Shown piece by piece: positions 45,024 through 54,649 of a stretch of 64,000 bases of DNA; positions within the stretch are counted from its first letter, which is position 1; every line of letters starts with the position of its first letter. The position numbers were made by a program, and so were the translations under genes. Under the pieces are notes generated by a model that saw only the letters and a program-made list of their open reading frames with translations, did not search any database and was not told where the DNA came from. Source of the DNA: Azonexus sp. (GTDB taxonomy: Bacteria; Pseudomonadota; Gammaproteobacteria; Burkholderiales; Rhodocyclaceae); contig NZ_JAVBXX010000011.1 of assembly GCF_030824335.1 (NCBI RefSeq), positions 62,001 to 126,000 on the forward strand, read 5' to 3'.

Positions 45024-47009
45024 ATGGACTCGCCCATCGCCCATCACAACCCGGACAAACATCGCCTGCCCTGGCTACTGGCACTGCCAAAATTCGGCAT
45101 CGTTCTGCTGATGGCGGCATTGATGGCACTGCTCTGGCTTTTGCAGCAATCGGAGCGCGAAGAACAGCGCAACATCCTGATCAAGGATGTGTTGTGGCTT
45201 GAACAAAACCTGCGCTTCCACCTGGAAGGCAATCGCGACCTGTTGCAACAACTGGCGGTCGACATGGCTGAACCGCAAGAAAGAGCGCGCTTGTTTCGCG
45301 TCCGCTCAACCCATCTGCTGAAAAACAGTCCAGAAATTTCCCAGATCAGTTGGCTGGACTCCGAAAACAAACCGATCATCGCCGTACCAAGCCGCAACCT
45401 GTCCGACAGTGCGGCAAACCAGAAAGGACCAAGCCCGACAGAGCAAGCATTTGAAGTGGCAAAAAAACTGGGCAAACCGGCTTACAGCCAGCCGTTTTTC
45501 AACCAATCACAACAAAGCATCATTGAACTGCTGATACCGATTTACAACGGCGCCGAACTTGGCGGCATGCTACTTGCCACCTACCCGCTCAATGATCTGC
45601 TGAACAGCCAGGTTCCCTGGTGGTTCACTGAAAAATACAAAGTCGAAATCGTCGACGACAACGACACCCTGTTTGCCAGCAAGACCAATCTGGAAGGCTT
45701 GTACGCAGATAGTTACCAGATCCCATTCGATCCACCGGGCCACGGTTTACGCCTGAAGGTGAGTAACTACCCCAACGACCAGAGCATCCTGCAGCGCCTG
45801 TTGACGCTGGCCATCCTGCTGCTGGCCGGCGGCGTTTTCTGGAGCCTGTGGCTGATTCGCGGCCTGATGCAAAAAAGCACGCGGGCCGAAGAGGCCCTGC
45901 GGTCCGAACACGCTTTTCGTGCGGCCATGGAAGATTCGCTGACAGTCGGCATGCGTGCCCGCGACCTGAACGGGCGCATCATTTACGTCAACCCGGCATT
46001 TTGCCGGATGACCGGTTTTTCCGCCGAAGAACTGGTCGACCGCACACCACCCATGCCGTACTGGGCACCGGAACACCTGGATGACACCGAGGCAATGCAT
46101 CGCGTGGTGCTGGCCGGCCAAGCCCCAACCGAAGGTTTCGAAATCACCTTCATGCGAAAAAATGGCGAACGTTTTCAAGCTTTGGTGTATGAAGCCAAAC
46201 TGATCGATGGCAATGGACAACATACCGGCTGGATGGCCTCTGTACTCGATATCACCGAGCGCAAACACGCCGAAGAACTGGCACGCCAGCAGCAGGAACA
46301 ACTGCAATTCACCGCCCGTCTGGTCACGCTGGGCGAAATGGCCTCGACGCTCGCACATGAATTGAATCAACCACTGGCGGCCATCGCCAGTTACAACACC
46401 GGCTGCCTCAATTTGCTGGCCAGCGATCAGGTCAACTGCCAGGATCTGAAACCGGCGCTGGAAAAGCTCGGGGCCCAAGCCCAACGTGCCGGCAAGATCA
46501 TTCGCCGGGTCCATGATTTTGTCCGCAAGAGCGAGCCAAAACGCGCGCCCTGCGCACTGGGCGAGGTAATTGACGACTGCCTGGGCTTCGTCGAACCCGA
46601 TGCACGCAAACGGCAAATTCGCATTGAGGCCGAAATTCCGGCATTGCCCCTCGTTCCGGCGGACCGCTTGATGCTGGAGCAAGTACTGCTCAATCTGATA
46701 CGTAACGGCATGGACGCAATGGCCGAATCGCCACTTGCTGATCGCCTCTTGCGCATCACGGCAATGGTCGAGAATAACGAAATCCGGGTTACCGTCGCCG
46801 ATCAAGGCTGTGGCATCGCGCCGGAAATTCGCGACAAACTTTACACAGCCTTTTTCACCACCAAGCAGGAAGGCATGGGCGTTGGGCTATCGATCTGCCG
46901 GTCGATCATCGAATTCCACCGCGGCCGGCTATGGACCGAAACGCTACAGAATTCACCCACCGGAAGCGGCACCGCCTTCATTTTCACCCTGCCACTGGAA
47001 AGCGAATGA
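45024..47009 (+). CDS. dctS: C4-dicarboxylate sensor histidine kinase DctS
   Basis: The 661-residue protein has a membrane helix at about 20-40, a periplasmic sensor region of roughly 240 residues (dCache/PDC-like), and a second helix near 280-300 (LLTLAILLLAGGVFWSLWLI). A PAS domain follows (AFRAAMEDSLTVGMRARDLN and YVNPAFCRMTGFSAEELVDR). The HisKA motif is LGEMASTLAHELNQPLAAIA, and the ATPase motifs are NLIRNGMDAMAE and DQGCGIAPE. DctS/DctR control of TRAP dicarboxylate uptake is known in Rhodobacter. ATG at 45024 is preferred over 44919. Confidence 0.93.
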   Translation: MDSPIAHHNPDKHRLPWLLALPKFGIVLLMAALMALLWLLQQSEREEQRNILIKDVLWLEQNLRFHLEGNRDLLQQLAVDMAEPQERARLFRVRSTHLLKNSPEISQISWLDSENKPIIAVPSRNLSDSAANQKGPSPTEQAFEVAKKLGKPAYSQPFFNQSQQSIIELLIPIYNGAELGGMLLATYPLNDLLNSQVPWWFTEKYKVEIVDDNDTLFASKTNLEGLYADSYQIPFDPPGHGLRLKVSNYPNDQSILQRLLTLAILLLAGGVFWSLWLIRGLMQKSTRAEEALRSEHAFRAAMEDSLTVGMRARDLNGRIIYVNPAFCRMTGFSAEELVDRTPPMPYWAPEHLDDTEAMHRVVLAGQAPTEGFEITFMRKNGERFQALVYEAKLIDGNGQHTGWMASVLDITERKHAEELARQQQEQLQFTARLVTLGEMASTLAHELNQPLAAIASYNTGCLNLLASDQVNCQDLKPALEKLGAQAQRAGKIIRRVHDFVRKSEPKRAPCALGEVIDDCLGFVEPDARKRQIRIEAEIPALPLVPADRLMLEQVLLNLIRNGMDAMAESPLADRLLRITAMVENNEIRVTVADQGCGIAPEIRDKLYTAFFTTKQEGMGVGLSICRSIIEFHRGRLWTETLQNSPTGSGTAFIFTLPLESE

Positions 47010-47608
47010 ACACTGCAAAAGCCCATCTGGTCGACGACGACGAAGCGATTCGCGATGCCCTGTCCTGGCTACTCAAGTCGCGCGGACTGCCCTATGCAAG
47101 CTACGACTCGGCGGAAAGCTTCCTAGCGAACTGGAGCAATGCGACCAGCGGTTGCATCGTCCTCGACATGCGCATGTCGGGTATGAGTGGACTGGATTGT
47201 TTCGACACATTGATCGAGCGCGGTTCAAGGCTGCCGGTTATTTTCCTGACGGGCCATGGTGACGTGCCGCTCGCCGTGGCAACCCTGAAACGCGGCGCCT
47301 TCGATTTCTTTGAAAAGCCGCTCAATGACAACGAACTGGTCAGCCGCATCGAGGAAGCCATGGCCCTGGACGCCCGGCAACGGGCGCAAAATGCCACGGT
47401 TGACTCGGTCAATGCTCGGGTTTCCTGCCTGACCACCCGCGAACGTCAGATCATGGAACTGGTGCTAGCCGGCAAGTACAACAAAGTCATCGCCGACGAA
47501 CTGAATATCAGCATGCGCACCGTCGAAGTACACCGGGCAAATCTCTTCGACAAAATGCAAGTCAAAACAGCAGTCGAGCTAGCCAATCTATTTAAAAGCG
47601 GTCGCTAA
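47006..47608 (+). CDS. dctR: C4-dicarboxylate response regulator DctR (FixJ/NarL type)
   Basis: The 200-residue regulator has a receiver with VDDDEAIRDALSWLLKSRGL, acceptor Asp in VLDMRMSGMSGLD, and Lys in FDFFEKPL. The LuxR-type HTH is LTTRERQIMELVLAGKYNKV followed by IADELNISMRTVEVHRANLF. ATGA overlap with dctS couples translation. No sigma-54 interaction domain is present, in contrast to enterobacterial DctD. Confidence 0.94.
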   Translation: MNTAKAHLVDDDEAIRDALSWLLKSRGLPYASYDSAESFLANWSNATSGCIVLDMRMSGMSGLDCFDTLIERGSRLPVIFLTGHGDVPLAVATLKRGAFDFFEKPLNDNELVSRIEEAMALDARQRAQNATVDSVNARVSCLTTRERQIMELVLAGKYNKVIADELNISMRTVEVHRANLFDKMQVKTAVELANLFKSGR

Positions 47609-47710
47609 TGCTTCCCTTGACCGATTTTTTTAGCTAGCATCACGGCAGAATTTACAAGGCGCTTCTGCCTTCTCTATCGAACAAACTCCCCCTAAGACCA
47701 CGAGGCCATC

Positions 47711-48037
47711 ATGAGCGAGCACATCCACTACGTCACTGACGACACTTTCGAGGCCGAAGTGCTGCAAGCACAGCAACCGGTACTGGTTGACTACTGGGCC
47801 GAATGGTGTGGCCCATGCAAAATGATCGCTCCGATCCTTGATGAAATCGCTGCCGAATACGCTGGCAAACTCAAGGTCGCCAAGGTCAACATTGATGACA
47901 ACCAGCAAACGCCGGCAAAATTCGGCATTCGCGGCATCCCGACACTGATGATCTTCAAAAACGGGAATGTCGAAGCAACCAAGGTTGGCGCCCTCTCCAA
48001 GTCACAACTCGCTGCGTTTATTGACAGCACGCTGTAA
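47711..48037 (+). CDS. trxA: Thioredoxin
   Basis: The 108-residue protein has the redox motif WCGPCKM with Cys33 and Cys36, the cis-Pro loop [12 protein letters not shown] and the buried Asp27. Length and motifs are those of housekeeping TrxA. It lies upstream of rho as in E. coli. AAGACCACGAGG upstream gives a weak ribosome site. Confidence 0.98.
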   Translation: MSEHIHYVTDDTFEAEVLQAQQPVLVDYWAEWCGPCKMIAPILDEIAAEYAGKLKVAKVNIDDNQQTPAKFGIRGIPTLMIFKNGNVEATKVGALSKSQLAAFIDSTL

Positions 48038-48053
48038 TCTCCGTAGTCTCCCT

Positions 48054-48082
48054 GCCTGAAGGTGCGTTCCGCGCCTTCAGGC
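48054..48082 (+). promoter_or_regulatory. Long hairpin in the trxA-rho intergenic region
   Basis: GCCTGAAGGTGCG (48054-48066) pairs over all 13 positions, including one G-U pair, with CGCGCCTTCAGGC (48070-48082) around TTC. No T-run follows. It lies 17 bp past trxA and 114 bp before rho. It could shape the rho leader or protect the trxA 3' end. Confidence 0.7.
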
Positions 48083-48195
48083 GGATGCCAACGACGCACG
48101 CCACGGCATCCATTCAAACCTCCCCGCTTTTTGGCCCTTGCGCCCCGTTGACCGGGTTCATTCCCGCGCACCCTTCCGGCGCCACACACTACTCA

Positions 48196-49455
48196 ATGCA
48201 ACTTTCCGAACTCAAGACATTACACGTCAGCAAGCTGCTCGACATGGCGACCGAACTCGTCATCGAAAACGCCAACCGCATGCGCAAGCAGGAGCTGATC
48301 TACGCAATTCTCAAGGCCAAGGCCAAGAATGGCGAAACCATCTATGGTGATGGCACACTGGAAGTTTTGCAGGACGGCTACGGTTTCCTGCGCTCGTCCG
48401 ACACGTCCTACCTGGCCAATCCGGACGATATTTATGTATCGCCGTCGCAAGTCCGCCGCTTCAACCTGCGCACTGGCGACACAGTCGAAGGCGAGATCCG
48501 TACGCCCAAAGATGGTGAGCGTTACGTTGCGTTGACCAAGCTGGAATCGATCAACGGTTTCCCGCCGGAAGCCAACAAGACCAAGATCATGTTCGAGAAC
48601 CTGACGCCGCTGCATCCGACGCGTCACTTCAAGCTCGAACGCGACATCAAGTCCGACGAGAACATCACCAGCCGGGTCATCGACATGATTTCACCGGTCG
48701 GTGCCGGCCAGCGCGGACTGATCGTCGCCCCGCCGAAAACCGGCAAGACGGTAATGCTGCAGAACATCGCCCACGCCATCTCGGCCAACCACCCGGAAGC
48801 CGTACTGATCGTGTTGCTGATCGACGAGCGCCCGGAAGAAGTCACCGAAATGACGCGCACCGTCAAGGGCGAAGTCGTCGCCTCGACCTTTGACGAACCG
48901 GCCTCGCGCCACGTCGCGGTGGCCGAAATGGTCATCGAGAAGGCCAAGCGTCTGGTCGAGCACAAGAAGGATGTGGTCATCCTGCTCGACTCGATCACCC
49001 GACTGGCCCGCGCCTACAACACCGTACAGCCGGCCTCCGGCAAGGTACTGACCGGAGGCGTCGACGCGAATGCGCTGCAGAAGCCGAAGCGCTTCTTCGG
49101 CGCCGCGCGTAATATCGAGGAAGGCGGCTCGCTGACCATCCTGGCTACCGCGCTGATCGACACCGGCTCGCGCATGGACGAAGTGATCTACGAAGAATTC
49201 AAGGGCACCGGCAATTCGGAAATCCACCTCGATCGTCGCATGGCCGAGAAACGGATGTACCCGGCGATCAACGTCAATCGCTCCGGCACCCGCCGCGAAG
49301 AGCTGCTGCTCAAACCGGACGTGCTGCAGAAAATGTGGGTACTGCGCAAGCTGTGCTACCCGATGGACGATCTCGAAGCAATGGAATTCCTGCTCGACAA
49401 GGTCAAATCGACCAAGGGTAACCAGGAATTCTTCGACGCAATGCGCCGGGGTTAA
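48196..49455 (+). CDS. rho: Transcription termination factor Rho
   Basis: The 419-residue hexameric RNA helicase has the N-terminal RNA-binding cold-shock domain with [19 protein letters not shown]. The ATPase core shows Walker [28 protein letters not shown], Walker [18 protein letters not shown], the Q-loop and R-loop region [20 protein letters not shown] and [12 protein letters not shown]. Start at 48196 gives [15 protein letters not shown], which is the family start. Rho is autoregulated through its leader in E. coli. Confidence 0.99.
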   Translation: MQLSELKTLHVSKLLDMATELVIENANRMRKQELIYAILKAKAKNGETIYGDGTLEVLQDGYGFLRSSDTSYLANPDDIYVSPSQVRRFNLRTGDTVEGEIRTPKDGERYVALTKLESINGFPPEANKTKIMFENLTPLHPTRHFKLERDIKSDENITSRVIDMISPVGAGQRGLIVAPPKTGKTVMLQNIAHAISANHPEAVLIVLLIDERPEEVTEMTRTVKGEVVASTFDEPASRHVAVAEMVIEKAKRLVEHKKDVVILLDSITRLARAYNTVQPASGKVLTGGVDANALQKPKRFFGAARNIEEGGSLTILATALIDTGSRMDEVIYEEFKGTGNSEIHLDRRMAEKRMYPAINVNRSGTRREELLLKPDVLQKMWVLRKLCYPMDDLEAMEFLLDKVKSTKGNQEFFDAMRRG

Positions 49456-49484
49456 CCGCCAACGAGAAAAATATTGCAGCGCCG

Positions 49485-49504
49485 TGATTATTCAAGGATA
49501 ATCA
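49485..49504. repeat. 7-bp inverted repeat upstream of rpmE
   Basis: TGATTAT (49485-49491) and ATAATCA (49498-49504) are exact complements around TCAAGG, 53 bp before rpmE. It may be an L31 autoregulatory leader element or an operator; too short for a firm call. Confidence 0.45.
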
Positions 49505-49556
49505 TGGGCTTCCCAGATCGGTCACATTCGCCGGTCGCTTGCTTAAAGGACAAAAA

Positions 49557-49781
49557 ATGAAAGCCGATATTCACCCGAATTACAACGAAGTTCAGGTTAC
49601 CTGCTCATGCGGTAACAACTTCACCACCAAGTCGACCATGAACAAGCAAGCCTTCCACGTTGAAGTCTGTGCTGCCTGCCACCCGTTCTACACCGGCAAG
49701 CAAAAGATCGTCGATACCGCTGGTCGCGTTGAGAAATTCAACCAGAAGTTCGGCGCCATGCGCGGCAAGGCTGCCGCCTGA
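49557..49781 (+). CDS. rpmE: 50S ribosomal protein L31 (zinc-binding form)
   Basis: The 74-residue protein starts [20 protein letters not shown]. Zn ligands are the CSC pair at Cys16/Cys18 and the Cys-x2-Cys of [14 protein letters not shown] at about 37 and 40. So this is the C+ form. L31 bridges subunits. GGA precedes ATG by 8 nt. An own terminator follows. Confidence 0.97.
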   Translation: MKADIHPNYNEVQVTCSCGNNFTTKSTMNKQAFHVEVCAACHPFYTGKQKIVDTAGRVEKFNQKFGAMRGKAAA

Positions 49782-49804
49782 TCGGCTTTACCGCTCCAGT
49801 AAAG

Positions 49805-49827
49805 GGCAGCCTGTGGGCTGCCTTTTT
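49805..49827 (+). terminator. Intrinsic terminator after rpmE
   Basis: GGCAGCC (49805-49811) pairs with GGCTGCC (49816-49822) around TGTG and is followed by five T residues. It lies 24 bp past rpmE. Confidence 0.9.
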
Positions 49828-49841
49828 CTTTGCTGCATCAG

Positions 49842-51464
49842 ATGCCTGATTTCAGCCGCCTGATCCGTCGCGGCATCCGCCTGCCTCCCGGCGGCTGGAT
49901 GCTTGCCGGCATGCTCGCCTTCTACGTACTGGCCGGGCTGTTTGGCCGCGACCCCTGGAAGGGTGAAGACGCCATCCATATCGGTACCGCTTGGCAAATG
50001 CTGACGAGCGGCGACTGGCTCAGCCCTTCACTGGCTGGCCGACCTTTCCACGAACCGCCTCTGTATTACTGGAGCGCCGCCTTGACCGGCTGGCTCTTCA
50101 ATTGGTTACTGCCAGCCCACGAAGCCATTCGTCTAGCCAGCGGCATCTGGATCGCCCTGACCCTGACCGGCCTCTATTATGCGGGTCGCGAGCTCTACGG
50201 CACCGACAGCGCAGCGGCCAGTCCACTCTTGCTGGCCGGCTGTGCCGGTCTGCTCATCCATGCCCACGATGCGCAACCCATGCTGGTTGCCTTGGCCGCT
50301 TACGCCGGCGGGCTTGGGGCATTGGCTACCATTGGACGAAAACCGCGCTTGACCGGTGCCTTTTATGGCATCGCCCTGGCCGCATGCCTGCTCGGTGCAG
50401 GTATTGCACCGACACTGCCCTTGCTGGCAATTGCACCGATTGCCTGGTGGCTTTCACCGGATCGCAGCAAGGCACTGCACACGCTGTTCATTGGACTGGG
50501 CATCGCTGCCCTGCTAGCCCTGCCCTGGCCACTCCTCCTGTTGATTGAGCAACCTGCGCGCCTGTCCGCCTGGCTGACGATGGAACTGACGCCCTTGAAA
50601 ACAGCATTTTCAATGCTGGGCTTGGGCCGTTTTTTAGCCATGCTGCCCTGGTTTGCCTTCCCCGCCTTGCCACTGGCGGCCTGGACACTCTGGACGCGAC
50701 GCAGCCAATGGTGCGCGCCCGCCCAACTACTCCCGCTGTCCTTCCTGTTGCTGACGCTGCTTTTGCTGGCCTGGGCCTACCGACCACGCGAAATTCCCGC
50801 TCTGCTGCTACTGCCATCGGTCGCCCTGCTCGCCACCCCCGGCGCCCTGAGTCTGCGACGCGGTGCAGCCAACGCCTTCGACTGGTTTGCGATGAGTGTT
50901 TTCAGCCTCTTTGCCGCCTTGGTCTGGCTTGCCTGGTCGGCCATGGTGCTGGGCATCCCGGAACGTCTGGCACAACGGGTGGTGGCGCTACGCCCAGGCT
51001 TTATCAGCGAATTTGACCTCACCGGATTGCTCATTGGCTGCGCCGCCACACTTTGGTGGGGCTGGTTGATCGTCACGGCACCACGCTCCCCCTATCGCAG
51101 CCTGATGCACTGGACACTCGGGTTCACCACGTTGTGGCTGATGGCTACCGCACTCATCCTGCCATGGTTCGACTACGGCAAGAGTTACCGCCCGATCGCC
51201 GAAGCGGTTGCCAAAACGCTGCCGAGCGAAAAACGCTGCCTGGCTGAGCAAGATTTAAGCGATGCGCAACGCGCTTCGCTCGCCTACTTCGTCAACATTT
51301 CCCCGCATGCCTACAACAGCCCGGCCGGCAACGACTGCGACTGGCTATTGGTCGTCGGCGATACGAAGAAGGAATTGGCGGCCCCCGGCGCGCAATGGCG
51401 TCAGGTCTGGGAAGGCCGCCGCCCCGGCGAACGGCGGGAAAAATTCCGCCTTTATCGCCGTTGA
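49842..51464 (+). CDS. GT-C family glycosyltransferase (ArnT/PMT-like)
   Basis: The 540-residue protein has about twelve membrane helices. Near the N-terminus GRDPWKGEDAIHIGTAWQM and RPFHEPPLYYWSAALTGWLF fit the GT39/ArnT catalytic loop, with the first acidic residue of the family (Glu in WKGED). ArnT-like enzymes transfer aminoarabinose or hexoses from lipid carriers to lipid A or proteins. A TTG at 49830 would add four residues. No partner gene for lipid-A modification is adjacent, so the substrate is unknown. Confidence 0.82.
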   Translation: MPDFSRLIRRGIRLPPGGWMLAGMLAFYVLAGLFGRDPWKGEDAIHIGTAWQMLTSGDWLSPSLAGRPFHEPPLYYWSAALTGWLFNWLLPAHEAIRLASGIWIALTLTGLYYAGRELYGTDSAAASPLLLAGCAGLLIHAHDAQPMLVALAAYAGGLGALATIGRKPRLTGAFYGIALAACLLGAGIAPTLPLLAIAPIAWWLSPDRSKALHTLFIGLGIAALLALPWPLLLLIEQPARLSAWLTMELTPLKTAFSMLGLGRFLAMLPWFAFPALPLAAWTLWTRRSQWCAPAQLLPLSFLLLTLLLLAWAYRPREIPALLLLPSVALLATPGALSLRRGAANAFDWFAMSVFSLFAALVWLAWSAMVLGIPERLAQRVVALRPGFISEFDLTGLLIGCAATLWWGWLIVTAPRSPYRSLMHWTLGFTTLWLMATALILPWFDYGKSYRPIAEAVAKTLPSEKRCLAEQDLSDAQRASLAYFVNISPHAYNSPAGNDCDWLLVVGDTKKELAAPGAQWRQVWEGRRPGERREKFRLYRR

Positions 51465-51513
51465 CCGCAACAATTTGCCGGCGGGCCACTGCGGGCATTC
51501 CACCGGCGCCAAC

Positions 51514-52068
51514 TCACACGGCTGGCTTGATCAGGAAATGTTCGCGGTAATACTTCAGTTCATCAATGGATTCATAGATATCGGACAGCGCCGTGTGCCG
51601 CCCTTTCTTCTTGAAGCCCTTGTAAATTTCCGGCTGCCAGCGCTTGCATAACTCCTTCAGCGTGCTGACATCGAGATTACGGTAATGGAAAAACTCTTCC
51701 AGCGTGGGCATGTAACGCACCATGAAACGACGATCCTGGCCGATCGAATTACCGCACATCGGCGAATGCCCCTTGCTCGAATACTTGTGCAAGAAAGCCA
51801 ACGCTTCGGCCTCAATCGTGGCTTCATCCATCGTTGAAGCGCGCACCTTGTCGATCAGACCTGAACGTCCGTGGGTTTTCTGGTTCCAATCATCCATGGC
51901 CGCCAAGGTTTCGTCGGACTGATGCACCACCCAAGCTGGCGACTCGGCGACCATTTCGAGATTGGAGTTGGTCACCACGAAAGCAATTTCAATGATGCGG
52001 TCGCCTTCCGGATTCAGACCGGTCATTTCCATGTCCAGCCAGACGAGGTTGTTTGCATTGCCTGCCAT
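51514..52068 (-). CDS. orn: Oligoribonuclease
   Basis: The 184-residue DEDDh exonuclease degrades 2-5-nt RNAs and pGpG, the product of cyclic-di-GMP hydrolysis. Motifs: [15 protein letters not shown] (Asp, Glu), [12 protein letters not shown] (Asp) and [16 protein letters not shown] (His, Asp). ATG at 52068 is used; the upstream TTG adds four residues. It is converging with the glycosyltransferase gene. Its pGpGase role is relevant to the nearby HD-GYP gene. Confidence 0.97.
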   Translation of the reverse strand: MAGNANNLVWLDMEMTGLNPEGDRIIEIAFVVTNSNLEMVAESPAWVVHQSDETLAAMDDWNQKTHGRSGLIDKVRASTMDEATIEAEALAFLHKYSSKGHSPMCGNSIGQDRRFMVRYMPTLEEFFHYRNLDVSTLKELCKRWQPEIYKGFKKKGRHTALSDIYESIDELKYYREHFLIKPAV

Positions 52069-52138
52069 ATAATCGCCCAAAACCTAAAACGCGCATTTTC
52101 TCACAGCTTCCCACCTGCAGACTCTCCCGATACCGACC

Positions 52139-53389
52139 GTGACCCAGAATTTCACCCTGTTATTTCTCGTTGTTTTTACACTGACACTGGCCATCCGCCT
52201 GTGGCTCAAGTTGCGCCATATCCGCCACGTTGGCGCCCACCGTCAAGCTGTACCGGCCGAGTTCGCCGAACGTATCAGCCTCGCTTCGCACCAAAAAGCG
52301 GCCGATTACACGGTCGACCGCAGTAAAACGGCAATTTTCGCCATCCTGCTCGAAGCCGGCATACTGCTCGCCTTCACGCTCGGCGGTGGCCTGGCTGCCT
52401 TGCACGATTTCTGGGCAGCACGGCTAGACGGACTCCCCTACGGCCTGGCGATGATCTTCAGCGTGATGTTCATTTCCGGCCTGATCGACCTGCCGCTATC
52501 GCTGTACAGCCAGTTCGTCATCGAAGCCCGGCACGGCTTCAACCGGATGACACCCGCCCTCTTTGTGACCGATCTGGTCAAGCAAACCCTGCTCGGCATC
52601 GCCATCGGCGCCCCGATCATTGCCGCCGTGCTCTGGCTGATGGGTGCCATGGGCCCATTCTGGTGGCTTTACGTCTGGCTGTTCTGGAGCGTTTTCAACC
52701 TGCTCATCCTGTTCATTTACCCGACCTGGATCGCCCCGCTGTTCAACAAATTCACACCGCTGGCCGAGGGCGAAATGAAAACCCGCATCGAAGCCCTGCT
52801 GCTGCGCTGCGGGTTTCGCAGCAGCGGCCTGTTCGTGATGGACGGCTCGAAACGCTCCAGCCACGGCAATGCCTACTTCACCGGCTTCGGCAACAACAAG
52901 CGCATCGTCTTCTTCGATACCCTGCTCGAACGCCTGACACCAACGGAAATCGAAGCCGTGCTGGCGCACGAACTGGGACATTTCCGCAAACGCCATATCG
53001 TGCAGCGCATCGTGCTGATGTTCGCCGGTTCGCTGGCTTTCCTCTACCTGCTCGGCCAGTTGATCGATGCCCCCTGGTTCTACGCCGGCCTCGGCGTCCC
53101 GGCACAAAGCACGGTGCTGGCGTTGATCCTGTTTTTTCTGATCGTGCCGATCTTCCTGTTCCCGCTGGCCCCGCTATCCAGTCGGCTGTCACGCAAGCAC
53201 GAATTCGAAGCCGATGCTTACGCTGCCGAACACGCCGCCGCCGACGACCTGATCCGGGCACTGGTCAAACTCTACGACGACAATGCCTCAACCCTGACGC
53301 CCGACCCCTTACACTCCCTGTTTCACGATTCCCACCCGCCAGCGGCGCAACGTATCGCGCACCTGCAACTTCTGGAGAAATCCACATGA
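52139..53389 (+). CDS. M48-family zinc metallopeptidase (Ste24-like)
   Basis: The 416-residue membrane protease has several membrane helices and the zinc motif LAHELGHFRKRH near residue 277, with the downstream Glu in RKHEFEADAYAAEHAAADDL. This fits the CAAX/Ste24 group more than HtpX or BepA. The start is GTG at 52139; no ATG is available upstream. It overlaps the next gene by ATGA. Physiological substrate unknown. Confidence 0.93.
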   Translation: MTQNFTLLFLVVFTLTLAIRLWLKLRHIRHVGAHRQAVPAEFAERISLASHQKAADYTVDRSKTAIFAILLEAGILLAFTLGGGLAALHDFWAARLDGLPYGLAMIFSVMFISGLIDLPLSLYSQFVIEARHGFNRMTPALFVTDLVKQTLLGIAIGAPIIAAVLWLMGAMGPFWWLYVWLFWSVFNLLILFIYPTWIAPLFNKFTPLAEGEMKTRIEALLLRCGFRSSGLFVMDGSKRSSHGNAYFTGFGNNKRIVFFDTLLERLTPTEIEAVLAHELGHFRKRHIVQRIVLMFAGSLAFLYLLGQLIDAPWFYAGLGVPAQSTVLALILFFLIVPIFLFPLAPLSSRLSRKHEFEADAYAAEHAAADDLIRALVKLYDDNASTLTPDPLHSLFHDSHPPAAQRIAHLQLLEKST

Positions 53390-53703
53390 AACCGCTGACC
53401 GTACTGTTCGCCGCATTCCTGCTTCCCGCCCTGCCCGCCCTGGCCGCCGACCCGTGGGGTAAGGCTGACGCAAAAGCGGGGCAGGCCAAGCACGCAGAAA
53501 AATGCGTCGCCTGCCACGTCAAGATGTATGGCGGCGACGGCAGCAAGATGTACACCCGCGATGGCCGGATGCTGTCAACCAAGCTGGATATCCTGCAACG
53601 TACGGCAGCCTGCAATTCGCAGGTGCAAGCCGGCTGGTTCCCGGAGGAAGAGGCCGAAGTCGCCGCCTACCTGAACCAGCACTTTTATAAGTTCAAGGAC
53701 TGA
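53386..53703 (+). CDS. Periplasmic c-type cytochrome (class I)
   Basis: The 105-residue protein has a signal peptide ending ALA (residue 20) and one heme-binding motif, CVACH at 40-44. Met48 or Met52/Met57 could be the axial sixth ligand. It is very small (about 85 residues mature), with Cys72 outside the heme motif (RTAACNSQVQAG). The C-terminal segment EEAEVAAYLNQHFYKF is the usual class I final helix. Overlaps the peptidase and rsgA at both ends. Redox partner unknown. Confidence 0.92.
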   Translation: MKPLTVLFAAFLLPALPALAADPWGKADAKAGQAKHAEKCVACHVKMYGGDGSKMYTRDGRMLSTKLDILQRTAACNSQVQAGWFPEEEAEVAAYLNQHFYKFKD

Positions 53704-54569
53704 TGCGCGGCCGCGTCGTCGCCGCCCACGGCCGGCAATATGTCGTCGAACTCGAAGCCGGCGAACGCCTGCCGTGTTTCCCCCGCGGCAAGAAAAGTGA
53801 AGTCGTTTGTGGCGACTATGTCGAGATCGAAAAAAGCTCCAGCGATCAGGGGGTCATCGAATCCATCCTGCCGCGGCAAAGCCTGCTTTACCGCTCGAAC
53901 GAATACCGCCAGAAGCTGATTGCCGCCAACGTTGACCTGCTGGTCGTTGTCGTCGCCACCGAACCGGCCTTTTCCGACGATCTGCTGGCGCGTGCGCTGA
54001 TTGCTGCGGAAAGCGAAGACATCGACGTCCTGATCGTGCTCAACAAATGCGACCTGGCCGATCAACTGGTGGCCGCCCGGCGCCAGGTTGCCGTCCTGGC
54101 AACGCTGGGCTATCCCATCCTCGAACTGTCGGCTCTGGCCCACGCCGATGCCTTGCGCCCGCATCTGCAGGGCCGGACCAGCGTACTGGTCGGCCAGTCC
54201 GGCATGGGCAAATCGACCCTGGTCAACGCGCTGATCCCGGAAGCCCGCGCCGCCACCCGGGAAATATCCCAGGCGCTCGATTCGGGCAAACACACAACCA
54301 CGCACGCGACGCTCTATCACCTCGACGCCGACAGCCATCTGATCGACTCGCCCGGCCTGCAGGAATTTGGTCTTGGCCACCTGGACCGTGGGCAAATCGA
54401 ATACGCCTTCCGCGAATTCCGTCCTTTTCTTGGCAAATGCCGCTTTCGCGACTGCCACCACGACAAGGAACCGGATTGCGCCTTGCGTACTGCGGTCAAC
54501 ACCGGGAAAATCGAAAATTCCCGCTTTGCCTGCTATCGACGCGTACTTGGCCTGGCCAACCTAAGCTAA
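53703..54569 (+). CDS. rsgA: Small ribosomal subunit biogenesis GTPase RsgA
   Basis: The 288-residue circularly permuted GTPase has an N-terminal OB fold (RGRVVAAHGRQYVVEL), then G4 NKCDL, G1 GQSGMGKSTLVN and G3 DSPGLQEFGL in permuted order. The C-terminal zinc site is in CRFRDCHHDKEPDC. It acts late in 30S assembly. Start overlaps the cytochrome stop (TGATG). orn and rsgA are also near each other in other proteobacteria. Confidence 0.97.
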   Translation: MRGRVVAAHGRQYVVELEAGERLPCFPRGKKSEVVCGDYVEIEKSSSDQGVIESILPRQSLLYRSNEYRQKLIAANVDLLVVVVATEPAFSDDLLARALIAAESEDIDVLIVLNKCDLADQLVAARRQVAVLATLGYPILELSALAHADALRPHLQGRTSVLVGQSGMGKSTLVNALIPEARAATREISQALDSGKHTTTHATLYHLDADSHLIDSPGLQEFGLGHLDRGQIEYAFREFRPFLGKCRFRDCHHDKEPDCALRTAVNTGKIENSRFACYRRVLGLANLS

Positions 54570-54635
54570 TGCGCGAGATAGTAGCCAGAAGGCGCCTGGC
54601 AAGCCATAATCACCGCACCACACTTTGAAACGGCT

Positions 54636-54649
54636 GGAGAAAAATCATT
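54636..54649 (+). promoter_or_regulatory. Ribosome-binding site with probable ATT start codon
   Basis: GGAGA (54636-54640) is 6 nt upstream of ATT at 54647. The frame from here encodes the conserved first strand of the receiver domain; the in-frame TGA at 54626-54628 rules out a start further up, and the first ATG, GTG or TTG is at 54710, inside the domain. Confidence 0.75.
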
